A DNA stretch of 64,000 nt from Desulfofustis sp964433645 (GTDB lineage: Bacteria > Desulfobacterota > Desulfobulbia > Desulfobulbales > Desulfocapsaceae). The translations under genes were made by a program, and so were the position numbers. The stretch lies in the NCBI GenBank assembly GCA_964433645.1, contig CAYSSK010000005.1, positions 11,803 to 75,802 on the forward strand. Direction: 5' to 3'. Each line of letters begins with the position of its first letter. The stretch's first letter is position 1. The notes beneath the pieces are model-generated. The model was not told the origin of the DNA. It saw only the letters and a program-made list of their open reading frames with translations, and did not search any database. Below, piece after piece: positions 43,193 to 52,525 of the stretch.

Positions 43193-43381
43193 CGAGTCAC
43201 TCCTTGCAAACGTTTTCTCTTTGTTTCGCTCTCCAGTCGGAGGAGTTATAGCGGGCAAACGGGGGCATGCTATCACGAATCACAGGGAGCCGCACCACCT
43301 TCGCACCTTCACCTGGGTGGTTTGAGTTCTCATCAAGCGTTTGTTCCACAGCGGCCGGTCGGTGGCGTCCTCTGACAATCG

Positions 43382-44149
43382 TCAACCGGTCGGGGGCTGG
43401 GTCCACGACTCCAGGTCGAGATCCTCGCGGAAATAGCTGATACCCTCGTGATTGGTCAGGTCGAGATGAATCGGGGTTACCGAGACGTAACCGTTATGCA
43501 CCGCATCCACGTCGGTGTCCTTACCCGCATCGAGCAACGGGGTGCCGCCGCCGATCCAGTAGCGAATGCGGCCCCAGGGATCATGCACCTCCTGGACCGC
43601 CTGTTGCCAGATACGACGTCCCTGCCGGGTAACCCTCAGCCCTTTTATCGGTTGTTGCTGGGGAATATTGACGTTCATCAGGGTGTCGGCCGGCAGGCCG
43701 TAGGCAATGATTCGGCCGGCCAGATCACGAACGATCGGACCGGCGACGGAAAAAGTAAACGGTGTTGTGCCGACCAGGGAGACGGCCATGGACGGTACCG
43801 AATACATGGTTCCCTCGATGGCGGCGGAAACCGTCCCGGAATAGGAGATATCGTCGCCGATGTTGGCGCCTTTATTGATACCGGAGACGAGCAGGTCGGG
43901 AGGGGCGTCGAGGATTTTGCTCAGCGCGATGGCCACGCAGTCGGTCGGAGTGCCGTCCAGAGTGAACACGTCCTCGGCGCGCTTGGTCAAGCACAGGGGG
44001 CGGCTCATGGTCAAGGCATGGGCAATGGCCGAGTTGTCCCGGTCCGGGGCAACGGTCACGACCCGGCCCAGGGTGGCCAGTGATTTTTGCAGGATCTCCA
44101 GGCCGGGACTATGGATTCCATCGTCATTGGTTATCAGGATGGTCGTCAT
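43382..44149 (-). CDS. surE: 5'/3'-nucleotidase SurE
   Basis: 255 residues from ATG 44149, with CAGGAG upstream; the frame extends to 44290 inside ilvY. Motifs ILITNDDGIHSPGLEIL (metal site), APDRDNSAIAHALT, LDGTPTDCVAIAL and SGINKGANIGDDISYSGTVSAA are diagnostic. It dephosphorylates nucleoside monophosphates and is linked to stationary-phase survival. The start lies 26 bases inside the end of ilvY, which is unusual pairing. Confidence 0.95.
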   Translation of the reverse strand: MTTILITNDDGIHSPGLEILQKSLATLGRVVTVAPDRDNSAIAHALTMSRPLCLTKRAEDVFTLDGTPTDCVAIALSKILDAPPDLLVSGINKGANIGDDISYSGTVSAAIEGTMYSVPSMAVSLVGTTPFTFSVAGPIVRDLAGRIIAYGLPADTLMNVNIPQQQPIKGLRVTRQGRRIWQQAVQEVHDPWGRIRYWIGGGTPLLDAGKDTDVDAVHNGYVSVTPIHLDLTNHEGISYFREDLDLESWTQPPTG

Positions 44150-45035
44150 CACATCTCCTGTCATGTCCGGTAGCAACCTGTTCGGCGATCTGCCAGAACG
44201 TTTGCACGGCCGGCAGCCGTTTGCCGGTTTTGGTGGTACAGGCGCCGACGGTAAAGGGTTTGAGTGGTGGCTCGACGTCGAGCACGACAATACGGTGTTG
44301 CAGGGGGCTGTTTTCCAGGACGAGGCGGGGAACGACGCCGATGCCGCAGCCCATCGCGACCATTGCGATCAACGCCTCGTTGCCGGCGACGAAGGTATAG
44401 ACCGTCGGGCTGATATTCTTGTCATTAAACCAGCGTTCGCAGCGCTCGCGGCTCAGCCCCCGTTCCGGCATGACGATCGGGGTCGAGTGAAGATCGGGGA
44501 CGGCTCCCGATCGGCCCGCCTCCTTTGGAGCGATAAAGATAAGGGGTGTTTCCAGAAGCTTCAGAAAGACGATGTGACGCGGCAGCCGGTCGGGTACCGC
44601 CGCTATGGTGATGTCGGCCTCGCCGTTTTCCAGGCGGGCAAGGGCCATTGCCGCATCGCCGGTGGTCAGATTCAGATTGATTTCCGGAAAACAGCGACGA
44701 AACCGCGTGATGATGTCCGGCAGGATCGACAGGATCGCCGTGACCGAGCTGTACAGCGACAGCGTGCCGCGCAGATCGTTCTCCGTCGCCAACTGTTGGC
44801 GGAGTTTCCGGTAACGCTGCAGCACCTCAACGGCATAGTCTTTGAAAATCTCACCGGCCCTGGTCAGCGAGACCGAGCGGTTGTCGCGCCGGAACAAGGG
44901 CTCTTCCAGTTCCTGCTCGAGGCGCTGGATGGCCCTGGTCAACCCGGAAGGGGTGATATTGCAGGCCCGGCTCGTTTGGCCGAAGTGCAGACTCGAGGCC
45001 AGATTGACAAAGAGATTGAGCTCTCTGATATTCAT
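44124..45035 (-). CDS. ilvY: LysR-type activator IlvY
   Basis: 303 residues from ATG 45035. N-terminal helix-turn-helix (ELNLFVNLASSLHFGQTSRACNITPSGLTRAI, in motifs) and a LysR effector-binding domain (LSLYSSVTAILSILPDIITRF, GDAAMALARLENGEADITIAA). It closely resembles E. coli IlvY, including its divergent placement next to ilvC. IlvY activates ilvC when acetolactate or acetohydroxybutyrate binds. It overlaps the surE start by 26 bases. Confidence 0.92.
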   Translation of the reverse strand: MNIRELNLFVNLASSLHFGQTSRACNITPSGLTRAIQRLEQELEEPLFRRDNRSVSLTRAGEIFKDYAVEVLQRYRKLRQQLATENDLRGTLSLYSSVTAILSILPDIITRFRRCFPEINLNLTTGDAAMALARLENGEADITIAAVPDRLPRHIVFLKLLETPLIFIAPKEAGRSGAVPDLHSTPIVMPERGLSRERCERWFNDKNISPTVYTFVAGNEALIAMVAMGCGIGVVPRLVLENSPLQHRIVVLDVEPPLKPFTVGACTTKTGKRLPAVQTFWQIAEQVATGHDRRCDDDHPDNQ

Positions 45036-45075
45036 AAGCTCTTTTTCTGAGCGCAAAAGAGGAGCACGGACTTCG

Positions 45076-45141
45076 TTGCGAAATATGCAACACAATATCA
45101 CGAATAAATCACTTGACGCAACACATGAATCCGCCTATATG
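45076..45141 (+). promoter_or_regulatory. ilvY-ilvC control region: LysR-type operator and ilvC promoter
   Basis: TTGC (45076-45079), 7 bases, GCAA (45087-45090) is a perfect dyad containing the T-N11-A signature of LysR-type sites. Further on, TTGACG (45113-45118), 17 bases, TATATG (45136-45141) form a strong promoter pointing at ilvC, 152 bases before its start. A further half-site GCAAC overlaps the -35 end. The arrangement resembles that of enteric ilvYC. Confidence 0.6.
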
Positions 45142-45292
45142 AAAATTGTTGAAGATCGCCGTGAGCAATATCATTTCCTCCCCGTTTCTGCGCTCAATGA
45201 AAACGATTTGTCATCGTAATATCAGGATAGCGTCAACAGGACCGGATTGCCGGCAAAATCACTTACCAAACCACGTCAGAAGGAGAAAGGTC

Positions 45293-46762
45293 ATGGGGAA
45301 CTATTTCAATTCGCTGCCACTCAGGTTGCAGATCGAAGAATTGGCGCACTGCCGTTTCATGGATGGGGACGAATTCAACGGCGTTGAAGCGCTGCGTGGC
45401 AAAAAAATCGTCATCGTCGGCTGCGGCGCGCAGGGACTCAACCAGGGACTCAATCTTCGGGATTCCGGGCTCGACGTCTCATATGCACTGCGCGAAGCGG
45501 CCATCAAGGAGCAGCGTCAATCCTGGAAAAACGCCACCGAGCACGGTTTTGTCGTCGGCACGTATGAGCAATTGATCCCACCGGCCGATCTGGTGGCCAA
45601 CCTGACGCCGGATAAACAGCATACCGGCGTGATCAGCGCGATCATGCCGCTGATGAAACATGGTGCCTGTCTCTCTTATTCGCACGGGTTCAACATTGTC
45701 GAGGAGGGCATGCAGATCCGTCCGGATCTGACCGTGATCATGGTGGCCCCGAAAGGGCCTGGTACCGAACTCCGTCAGGAGTATGTGCGCGGCTTCGGTA
45801 TTCCGACCTTGATCGCGGTGCATCGGGAAAACGATCCCGACGGCGACGGCCTCGAGCTTGCCAAAGCATATGCCTGCGGTACCGGCGGCGATCGAGCCGG
45901 AGTTCTGCAGTCCTCGTTTATCGCCGAGGTCAAATCCGACTTGATGGGCGAACAGACCATTCTTTGCGGTCTGCTTCAGGCCGGTTCCCTGCTGTGCTAC
46001 GACAAGATGATCGAGCAGGGGATCGATGCGGGGTACGCATCCAAGCTCGTGCAGTACGGCTGGGAGATGGTTACCGAGGCGCTCAAGCATGGCGGTATCA
46101 CCAATATGATGGACCGGCTGTCCAACCCGGCCAAGATCAAAGCCCACATCCTCTCCGAAGAGCTGAAAAATATTCTGACCCCGCTCTTCGAGAAGCATAT
46201 GGATGATATTATGTCCGGTGCTTTTTCCCGCACCATGATGGCCGACTGGGCTCAAGATGATGCCGATTTGCTGGCTTGGCGCAAAGCGTCGGGCGAGACG
46301 CGCTTTGAGCGGGCCGAATCGATGAGCGGTGATATCTTGGAACAGGAGTATTTCGATCACGGTATTTTGCTCGTTGCCTTCGTCAAGGCCGGCGTCGAGC
46401 TGGCTTTTGACACCATGGTGGCCACCGGTATCAAGCCGGAATCGGCGTATTACGAGTCGCTGCATGAAGTACCGCTGATCGCCAACCTGATCGCCCGGAA
46501 AAAGCTCTACGAAATGAACGTGGTCATTTCCGATACCGCCGAGTACGGTTGTTATCTGTTCGCCAATTCGGCGGTGCCGCTGCTGGCCGATTTCATGAAG
46601 GGTATCGATACCGATGTGATCGGCAACGGGCTCGAGCTCGATGATTGCGGGGTCGACAATCTCGACCTGATCGATGTCAACGAGGCCATTCGTTATACCG
46701 AGGTCGAGACGATCGGCGCCGAGCTGCGCGGCTATATGGGGGCCATGAAGCCGATGTTCTAA
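45293..46762 (+). CDS. ilvC: Ketol-acid reductoisomerase, class II (long form)
   Basis: 489 residues from ATG 45293 with AAGGAGAAAG upstream. The NADP loop IVGCGAQGLNQGLNLRDSGLDVSYALRE is nearly identical to the enteric enzyme, and two tandem knotted domains give the long class II length (E. coli 491). Class I enzymes, common in related anaerobes, are about 330 residues. It catalyses the second step of valine and isoleucine synthesis. Controlled by divergent ilvY. Confidence 0.96.
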   Translation: MGNYFNSLPLRLQIEELAHCRFMDGDEFNGVEALRGKKIVIVGCGAQGLNQGLNLRDSGLDVSYALREAAIKEQRQSWKNATEHGFVVGTYEQLIPPADLVANLTPDKQHTGVISAIMPLMKHGACLSYSHGFNIVEEGMQIRPDLTVIMVAPKGPGTELRQEYVRGFGIPTLIAVHRENDPDGDGLELAKAYACGTGGDRAGVLQSSFIAEVKSDLMGEQTILCGLLQAGSLLCYDKMIEQGIDAGYASKLVQYGWEMVTEALKHGGITNMMDRLSNPAKIKAHILSEELKNILTPLFEKHMDDIMSGAFSRTMMADWAQDDADLLAWRKASGETRFERAESMSGDILEQEYFDHGILLVAFVKAGVELAFDTMVATGIKPESAYYESLHEVPLIANLIARKKLYEMNVVISDTAEYGCYLFANSAVPLLADFMKGIDTDVIGNGLELDDCGVDNLDLIDVNEAIRYTEVETIGAELRGYMGAMKPMF

Positions 46763-47155
46763 GCACACTCGGTTGTTCGTTTTTTGTCGCCAGACAGGCC
46801 CCCGCGGTTTATCCCAGGGGCCTGTCGGTCAATCCCGGCAACGGCGGGGCAGGCGTTACCCCGTCTTCGCCCACTCTCAACGCCGGCCTTGATTTCCGCC
46901 CGCCCGGGCCTTTGTGAGACGGTCTCCGGTAGCGTTGGCCATCTTTCAGGGCGGAAATGCGAACTTTTTCTAAACAGCTCCTTTTTCCGGGGCAATTGGT
47001 TTTGCCGGAGAGTGCCTCACGGCACCATCCAGATCGTGTTTGCATTCCCGGGGACATCTCTGCTACACTGCAGCTCTGTTGAAAATCTCTGCCGGACTGC
47101 CCGGCCCGGCCGCTTTCGCTGCTGACACAACAAGAAACTGAAAGCACAATGAGCA
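46763..47155. other. Intergenic region after ilvC with hairpin
   Basis: 393 bases without a convincing gene. The only clear structure is a 9-bp inverted repeat, ACAGGCCCC (46794-46802) and GGGGCCTGT (46817-46825), 32 bases after the ilvC stop; it lacks a T run but may end the ilvC transcript. Several frames cross the region but none resembles a known protein. Confidence 0.5.
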
Positions 47156-47535
47156 ATGATTATCTGTGTCGATTTTGACGGAACCATCGTTGATCATCGT
47201 TACCCGGAGCTGGGCAAACCCGTGCCTGAGGCACTGACCTGGTTGAAACGACTGCAGGCCTGCGGGGCGAAGATCATTCTCTTCACGATGCGTTCCACGC
47301 AGGGCATTGCCGGCGATACGCTGATCGATGCGGTGCGCTATCTGCAGGAGCAGGGCATCCAGCTCCACGGGGTCAACAGCAATCCGGACCAGCAGAGCTG
47401 GACATCGAGCCCGAAGGTGTATGCCGATATTTATATCGACGATGCCGCCTTTGGCTGCCCGTTGATCAGACCATCGGGATTTGCCCGGCCGTGCGTCGAT
47501 TGGAAAAAAGTCGGTCCGGCGCTGGAACACTTCTG
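47156..47535 (+). CDS. Small HAD-like phosphatase (BT0820-like), 3' end in gap
   Basis: 126 residues readable. IICVDFDGTIVDHRYPELG is the HAD catalytic motif (DxD), then AKIILFTMRS (motif II Thr/Arg) and YADIYIDDAAFGCPLI (motif IV aspartates). Small HAD enzymes of this kind hydrolyse phosphosugars or phosphonates. The next codon begins TG at 47534-47535 just before the N run; family length suggests a TGA there, so the gene is probably complete or nearly so. Confidence 0.78.
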
Positions 47536-47635
47536 NNNNNNNNNNNNNNNNNNNNNNNNNNNNNNNNNNNNNNNNNNNNNNNNNNNNNNNNNNNNNNNNN
47601 NNNNNNNNNNNNNNNNNNNNNNNNNNNNNNNNNNN
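47536..47635. other. Assembly gap (100 N)
   Basis: Exactly 100 N following the HAD-like gene. Nominal scaffold gap; the true sequence between 47535 and 47636 is unknown. Confidence 0.98.
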
Positions 47636-47693
47636 GCAGCAAACGGGAAAGAGGGAACCGTATTTCGACCCTGGCGGCGGCCTGAGCGGCCAA

Positions 47694-48749
47694 TCAGTCG
47701 GGCAGACCGGCCCTGATCGACAGAAGGTGGTCGATATTGCCGATGAACGCGTTGACAACGTCGGGGTCGAAATGACAGCCGCTGCCCTGCCTGATGATCT
47801 CCAGCGCTTCCTCTATCGATGAAGCGGATTTGTAGACCCGTTCGCTGGTCAGTGCGTCAAAGACGTCGCAGATCGCCGCTATGCGGCCGATGATCGGTAT
47901 TTCCTCGCCCCGCAGGCCGCGGGGATAGCCGCTGCCGTCGAACTTTTCATGGTGGGTCAGCGCGATTTCGGCGCCGACCTGCAGGATCGACGAGGTCGAC
48001 TCCGACAGAATTCGGTGGCCGATCTCGCAATGGGTCTTGATGATCTCGAATTCCTCGAAGCTCAGTTTTCCCGGCTTGAGCAGGATCGTATCGGAGATGC
48101 CGATCTTGCCGACATCGTGCAGCGGTGCCGAGATCTTCAGGGTCTTGCACAATGACTCCGGCAATCCCATCAGACGACCGAGAATCTCGCAGAACTTGCC
48201 CATCCGTACCGTGTGCTTGGCGGTCTCGTTATCCCTGAATTCGGCGGCCTTGGACAGGATGAAAATGGTCTCTTCCCGGGATTTGTCGAGTTCGAAGGTT
48301 CGTTCTTCAACGAGCAGCTCCAGTTCCTCCCGGTGCCGGCGGTTCTCGATTTCCAGTCGTCTTCGCCGTAAGGCGTTGGTGATATTGATGATCAGCTCGT
48401 TGGCCTGGAAGGGTTTGGTGACATATCCGTAGGCTCCCATATGCAGGGTATCGATGGCCGTGGTTCGGTCGTCGACGCCGGTGACCATGATAAAGGCGAG
48501 ATCCTGGTACGTTTTCCGGCAGGTATCGAGCAACTCCACGCCGGTCATACCGGTCATGTTGATGTCGCTGATCACCAGATCAAACGATTCCTGTTCCAGC
48601 AGCTGCAGTGCCGTTTCGGCATTGTCGGCGGTACGAAAACGGTAGCCTTCGGTCTCGACGATAACGGAAATGACGGTGCGTACCTGGTCGTCGTCATCGA
48701 CAATCAGCAGCTTTGACTGGTCCGGCGGGGGAAGCGTGGTGTGTGTCAT
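47694..48749 (-). CDS. Response regulator with HD-GYP domain
   Basis: 351 residues from ATG 48749; the frame is open to 48914 but with no domain there. Receiver domain (LLIVDDDDQV, acceptor VISDINMTGMTGVELL, YVTKPF), a coiled coil, then HD-GYP with LHDVGKIGI and HHEKFDGSGYPRGL. Predicted c-di-GMP phosphodiesterase controlled by phosphorylation. It differs from the one at 3163-4269 in linker and is not a recent copy. No kinase next to it, although the neighbouring sequence is a gap. Confidence 0.9.
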   Translation of the reverse strand: MTHTTLPPPDQSKLLIVDDDDQVRTVISVIVETEGYRFRTADNAETALQLLEQESFDLVISDINMTGMTGVELLDTCRKTYQDLAFIMVTGVDDRTTAIDTLHMGAYGYVTKPFQANELIINITNALRRRRLEIENRRHREELELLVEERTFELDKSREETIFILSKAAEFRDNETAKHTVRMGKFCEILGRLMGLPESLCKTLKISAPLHDVGKIGISDTILLKPGKLSFEEFEIIKTHCEIGHRILSESTSSILQVGAEIALTHHEKFDGSGYPRGLRGEEIPIIGRIAAICDVFDALTSERVYKSASSIEEALEIIRQGSGCHFDPDVVNAFIGNIDHLLSIRAGLPD

Positions 48750-49054
48750 CGGGCTGTCCACAGCGAAAAATTGATTACCGCCTGTATTAAACATACTTTG
48801 CCGGTAAAACTCAAATGATTGCTCGTATCTTCCGCGATTTTCAACGATTTGGTGCCGGGCCTGCAGCGTGCTTAGGACAAACCGCTCTATTGTGGCGAAA
48901 TGATCCGATTTCAATTCGATGGACAGGAGTGATCGATTACAAGTGAGCGCTCGCTCGATGTCGCTTGCAATTGCTCCGTCAGTTAGTATACCCTTGCAGA
49001 GAAGGATTAAGGCAGAAAGAGAGGTCGCGACCGAGGGGCGGCAGAGAGGAGGTT
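48750..49054. other. Divergent promoter space between HD-GYP regulator and malonyl-CoA decarboxylase
   Basis: 305 bases between divergent starts. No hairpin or clear operator noticed; it contains the ribosome site GAGGAGG for the downstream decarboxylase at its right end. Confidence 0.5.
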
Positions 49055-50476
49055 ATGAACGACAAGGAAGCTTCGCCGGAATCACGGGAACCGTTGTGGG
49101 ACTGGACACTGAGAAGAATCAGGGAGTTTTGGCCTCTGGGAGACCCGGCCGCCTTGAAAGACGTCGTTGGCGCGGATTTGCCGGCTTCGGACTGTTCCAA
49201 GGTCCGGACCAAAATCGATGCCTGCCTGGCCGGTGAGGGCGGTGAGGTGTCGGCCCGGGCCCGGGCCGCCGAGCTGGGCGAGACCTACGCGGTACTCAGA
49301 ACCGCCGGTCGGCGCCGGTTTCTCGAACTGCTTGCCGTTTCCTATGACGTGGATAACGAGTCACTGGAGACGGCCATTGCCGAGTGGCGGTTGGTGCAGA
49401 ATGCTGTTGCCCGCCAGCAGGCGGCCGCCCGGCTCCGTGACGTTCTCGAACCGCCCCGGATCAGACTCCTGCGTCAGTTCAATGGCCTGCAAGGCGGGGT
49501 TAAATTTCTCGTCGACCTGCGCGCCGAATTGATTGACTGGGCCCGGGAAAACCAGGAACTGAGGGCTCTTGACCGGGATATCTGCCGTCTGCTTGCTTCC
49601 TGGTTCGATATCGGTTTTCTCGAGTTGCAGCGAATTAGCTGGGATACGCCGGCGGCATTACTGGAAAAGCTTATTCGCTATGAAGCGGTGCATGAGATCA
49701 CCTCCTGGCAGGACCTGAAAAACCGGCTCGAAGGGGACCGGTGCTGTTATGCCTTCTTTCATCCGCATATGCCCCATGAACCGCTCATATTTGTCGAGGT
49801 GGCGCTGGTTAACGGTATCTCTACCAGTATCCATCAATTGCTTGACGAGCGCGCTCCGGCCGGTGACCCGGCTCAGGCCGATACGGCGATCTTCTATTCC
49901 ATTTCCAATTGCCAGGCCGGCCTGGCGGGCGTCAGTTTCGGCAATTTTCTGATCAAACGGGTGGTCGCCGATTTGACCGCCACGCTGCCGAATGTGAAAA
50001 CCTTTTCCACCCTGTCGCCGATTCCCGGCTTTATCGGTTGGCTCAGGCAGCAGGAAGAGGTGCCGGAACTGGTTGACGTGGATAGTGACGCAGTGGCCTG
50101 TCTGCGGGCCGAACCCATCGATGTCGACTGCTTCAGTCGCCTGCTCCTGCCGGAACAGGCCACTGCCGACCCGGGGCAGAAGCAGCGGAGCCTTCATCTG
50201 CAGCAGGCACTGCTGCGGCTCTGTGCCAGATATCTGTTGACGGCCAAGCGGGGGCGGCAGGCCTGGGACCGGGTCGCTCATTTCCACCTGACCAACGGTG
50301 CCCAGATCAGGCAGATCAACTGGGCGGCCAACCGCTCAGCCAGGGGAATCGAAGAGTCGGCCGGGATGATGGTCAATTATCTTTATGACCTGTCGTCCAT
50401 TGAAAAGCATCATGAGGCCTACAGCAGCCAGGGCCATATCTCGGCCGCCACATCGGTGAAAAAGCTGGTCAGGTAG
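49055..50476 (+). CDS. Malonyl-CoA decarboxylase
   Basis: 473 residues from ATG 49055, with GAGGAGG upstream. N-terminal helical domain, then the catalytic GNAT-like domain with CYAFFHPHMPHEPLIFVEVAL and FYSISNCQAGLAGVSFGNFLIKRV, the signature of malonyl-CoA decarboxylase (Ser and His catalytic). LSPIPGFIGWL and the NGAQIRQINWAANRS tail fit the family. It converts malonyl-CoA to acetyl-CoA. No malonyl-CoA synthetase or malonate transporter is adjacent. Overlaps the speB end by 8 bases on the other strand. Confidence 0.92.
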   Translation: MNDKEASPESREPLWDWTLRRIREFWPLGDPAALKDVVGADLPASDCSKVRTKIDACLAGEGGEVSARARAAELGETYAVLRTAGRRRFLELLAVSYDVDNESLETAIAEWRLVQNAVARQQAAARLRDVLEPPRIRLLRQFNGLQGGVKFLVDLRAELIDWARENQELRALDRDICRLLASWFDIGFLELQRISWDTPAALLEKLIRYEAVHEITSWQDLKNRLEGDRCCYAFFHPHMPHEPLIFVEVALVNGISTSIHQLLDERAPAGDPAQADTAIFYSISNCQAGLAGVSFGNFLIKRVVADLTATLPNVKTFSTLSPIPGFIGWLRQQEEVPELVDVDSDAVACLRAEPIDVDCFSRLLLPEQATADPGQKQRSLHLQQALLRLCARYLLTAKRGRQAWDRVAHFHLTNGAQIRQINWAANRSARGIEESAGMMVNYLYDLSSIEKHHEAYSSQGHISAATSVKKLVR

Positions 50477-51359
50477 CCGGGCCGAAGCAGCGATTCCGCT
50501 CGATCAGGCCCATCACCGCGTAGACCAGCTGGGCGGCGGCAAAGCTCGAAGCATGGTCGTCGGCCTGGGGGGCCAGCTCCACCACGTCGAAACCGACAAC
50601 GAGGCGGCCGCGAACGACCGTCTCAATGGCCGCCAGCGTGTCGTACCAGCCCGGCCCGCCCGGTACCGGGGTGCCGGTGGCGCGAATCACCGACGGGTCG
50701 AGACCGTCGACATCGAGACTGAGGTAAATCGCTTCGGGAAAGTCGGCCGGCAGGTGCAGGGCCGCCAGGCCGTCCCGGTGCAGGGTTGCGGCGTCGAGGC
50801 AGGCGATGGCATGATCGCGGCGGTAAAGATCTTCTTCCAGGCAGCGGGCCCGCACGCCGAACTGAAAGAGCGGCATGCCGAGATCCTCATGGGCGCGGCG
50901 GGCGACGCAGGCGTGACTGAAGCGGCTGCCCTCGTAACTGTTGCGCAGATCGGCGTGGGCGTCGAGCAGAAAGAGACCGACCGGTGCGGGGTGGTGTTTT
51001 GCTATGGCCTGCAGCGCGCCGAGGGTCACCGTATGTTCCCCGCCGAGCAATACCGGCAGGTGGCCGCCGGTCAGGGCGGTGCCGCAGCGCTCGGCGATGC
51101 GGTCCAGTACCGCGGCGATGGTGCCGCGGCAATCGATGGCGGCCGTGGTGTGAATACCAAGAATCAGCGGCCGGGACAAGCCATCGAAGGCCTCGAGCTG
51201 CTGCGATGCCGCCAGGATTGCCGCCGGCCCGTTGCCGGTACCGGCCCCGTAGGAGACGCTCTGTTCCAGCGGTGCCGGAATGACATGAAACAATGAGTCG
51301 GCGGCCTCGCTGCGTGTCACTTCGGAAGCGAGGAAACCGGGAAGCGGAGCGGTGGCCAT
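50469..51359 (-). CDS. speB: Agmatinase/arginase-family ureohydrolase
   Basis: 296 residues. Mn ligands are in LLGGEHTVTLG, LLDAHADLRNSYEGSRFSHA and LSLDVDGLDPSVI. Lengths and motifs fit agmatinase, which hydrolyses agmatine to putrescine and urea. Last gene of the operon speA-CASDH-nspC-speB; the start codon shares a base with the nspC stop. An arginase activity cannot be excluded by sequence, but the operon points to agmatine. Confidence 0.9.
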   Translation of the reverse strand: MATAPLPGFLASEVTRSEAADSLFHVIPAPLEQSVSYGAGTGNGPAAILAASQQLEAFDGLSRPLILGIHTTAAIDCRGTIAAVLDRIAERCGTALTGGHLPVLLGGEHTVTLGALQAIAKHHPAPVGLFLLDAHADLRNSYEGSRFSHACVARRAHEDLGMPLFQFGVRARCLEEDLYRRDHAIACLDAATLHRDGLAALHLPADFPEAIYLSLDVDGLDPSVIRATGTPVPGGPGWYDTLAAIETVVRGRLVVGFDVVELAPQADDHASSFAAAQLVYAVMGLIERNRCFGPAT

Positions 51360-52525
51360 CAGGACAACCTTCCCTTGAAGTCTTCATAACCGAATTCGCG
51401 GACCACCTGCAGCCGCTGTGTTTGCGGCTCGTATCTGCAGATCGACGGCAGCTGCACGCCGTTGAAGGTCGTGGTCTTGACCATGGTGTAGATGGCCATG
51501 TCGGTAAACACCAGTTTCTGGCCGATCCGCAGCGGCCGGTCGAACGAATAGTCGCCGGCGACATCGCCGGCCAGGCAGGACAGGCCGCCGATCCGGCAGG
51601 TGTACGCCTTCTCGCCCGGCCTGCCGGAGCCGGCGATCACGGGGCGATAAGGCATCTCCAGCACATCGGGCATGTGGGCCGGTACCGACGCGTCGATAAT
51701 GGCGACATCGATGTCTGCCGGCACGATATCGAGTACGGTGGTCACCAGGAAACCGCAACCGAGAGCGACCGCTTCGCCTGGTTCCAGATAGACGCGGGCA
51801 CCCCAGCGGCTCTGGAAATCGTTGATCAGGCGCACGAGCAGGTCTCGATCGTAGTCGTCTCTGGTGATATGATGACCGCCGCCGAAATTGACATAGTCAA
51901 GATGCGGCAGCACCGGGGAAAACGACCGCTCGACGGCGCCGATGGTCCGCTCCAGGCAGTCGGCATTCTGCTCGCAGAGATTGTGCCAGTGCAGCCCGGA
52001 GACACCCGCCAGCTGGTCGTGGTGAAAATCGCCGGCGCGGATGCCGAGCCGCGAACCGGGGGCGCAGGGGTCGTAGAGGGCAACGGCGCCTTCCGAGTGT
52101 TCCGGGTTGATGCGCAGCCCCACTTCCAGCCGGCGTCCCAGGGCGGCGGCACGGTCCAGGGCCGGTTTGCGGAAACGGGCCAGCTGGTTGAACGAATTGA
52201 AGACCAGGTGGTCGGTGGTGGCGGCCAGATCCTCGATGTCATCGGGCGCATAGGCGGCGGCGAAGGTGTGGACCTCGCCGCCGAATTCTTCCCGGCCGAG
52301 CCGAGCCTCGTGCGGCGAACTGGCGCAGGTGCCGTCCAAAACGGTGCGCAGCAGCGGAAAGACGCTGAACATGGCGAAACATTTCAGGGCCAGCAGGATC
52401 CGGCAACCGGTGGCCTGTTTGAGGTCGTCCAGGATCGCCAGATTGCGGCGCAGCAATCCCTCGTCGACGACAAAGGCCGGGGTGTGCAGCCGTTTTGGAT
52501 CGAAGCGGACGTCTGCGCCGTTCAT
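51359..52525 (-). CDS. nspC: Carboxynorspermidine/carboxyspermidine decarboxylase
   Basis: 388 residues, fold type III PLP enzyme. PLP Lys in LLALKCFAMFSVF; later YVNFGGGHHITRDDYD and YLEPGEAVALGCGFLV. This is NspC-like, which decarboxylates carboxyspermidine to spermidine. Start overlaps the dehydrogenase stop by 4 bases (52522-52525). With the neighbouring dehydrogenase it replaces the SpeD/SpeE route. Confidence 0.93.
   Translation of the reverse strand: MNGADVRFDPKRLHTPAFVVDEGLLRRNLAILDDLKQATGCRILLALKCFAMFSVFPLLRTVLDGTCASSPHEARLGREEFGGEVHTFAAAYAPDDIEDLAATTDHLVFNSFNQLARFRKPALDRAAALGRRLEVGLRINPEHSEGAVALYDPCAPGSRLGIRAGDFHHDQLAGVSGLHWHNLCEQNADCLERTIGAVERSFSPVLPHLDYVNFGGGHHITRDDYDRDLLVRLINDFQSRWGARVYLEPGEAVALGCGFLVTTVLDIVPADIDVAIIDASVPAHMPDVLEMPYRPVIAGSGRPGEKAYTCRIGGLSCLAGDVAGDYSFDRPLRIGQKLVFTDMAIYTMVKTTTFNGVQLPSICRYEPQTQRLQVVREFGYEDFKGRLS

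Noticed and set aside
47534..47716. Continuation of the HAD-like protein through the second N run
   Set aside because: The gap length is nominal and the readable protein already has full family length; the codon at 47534 begins TG and is probably TGA.
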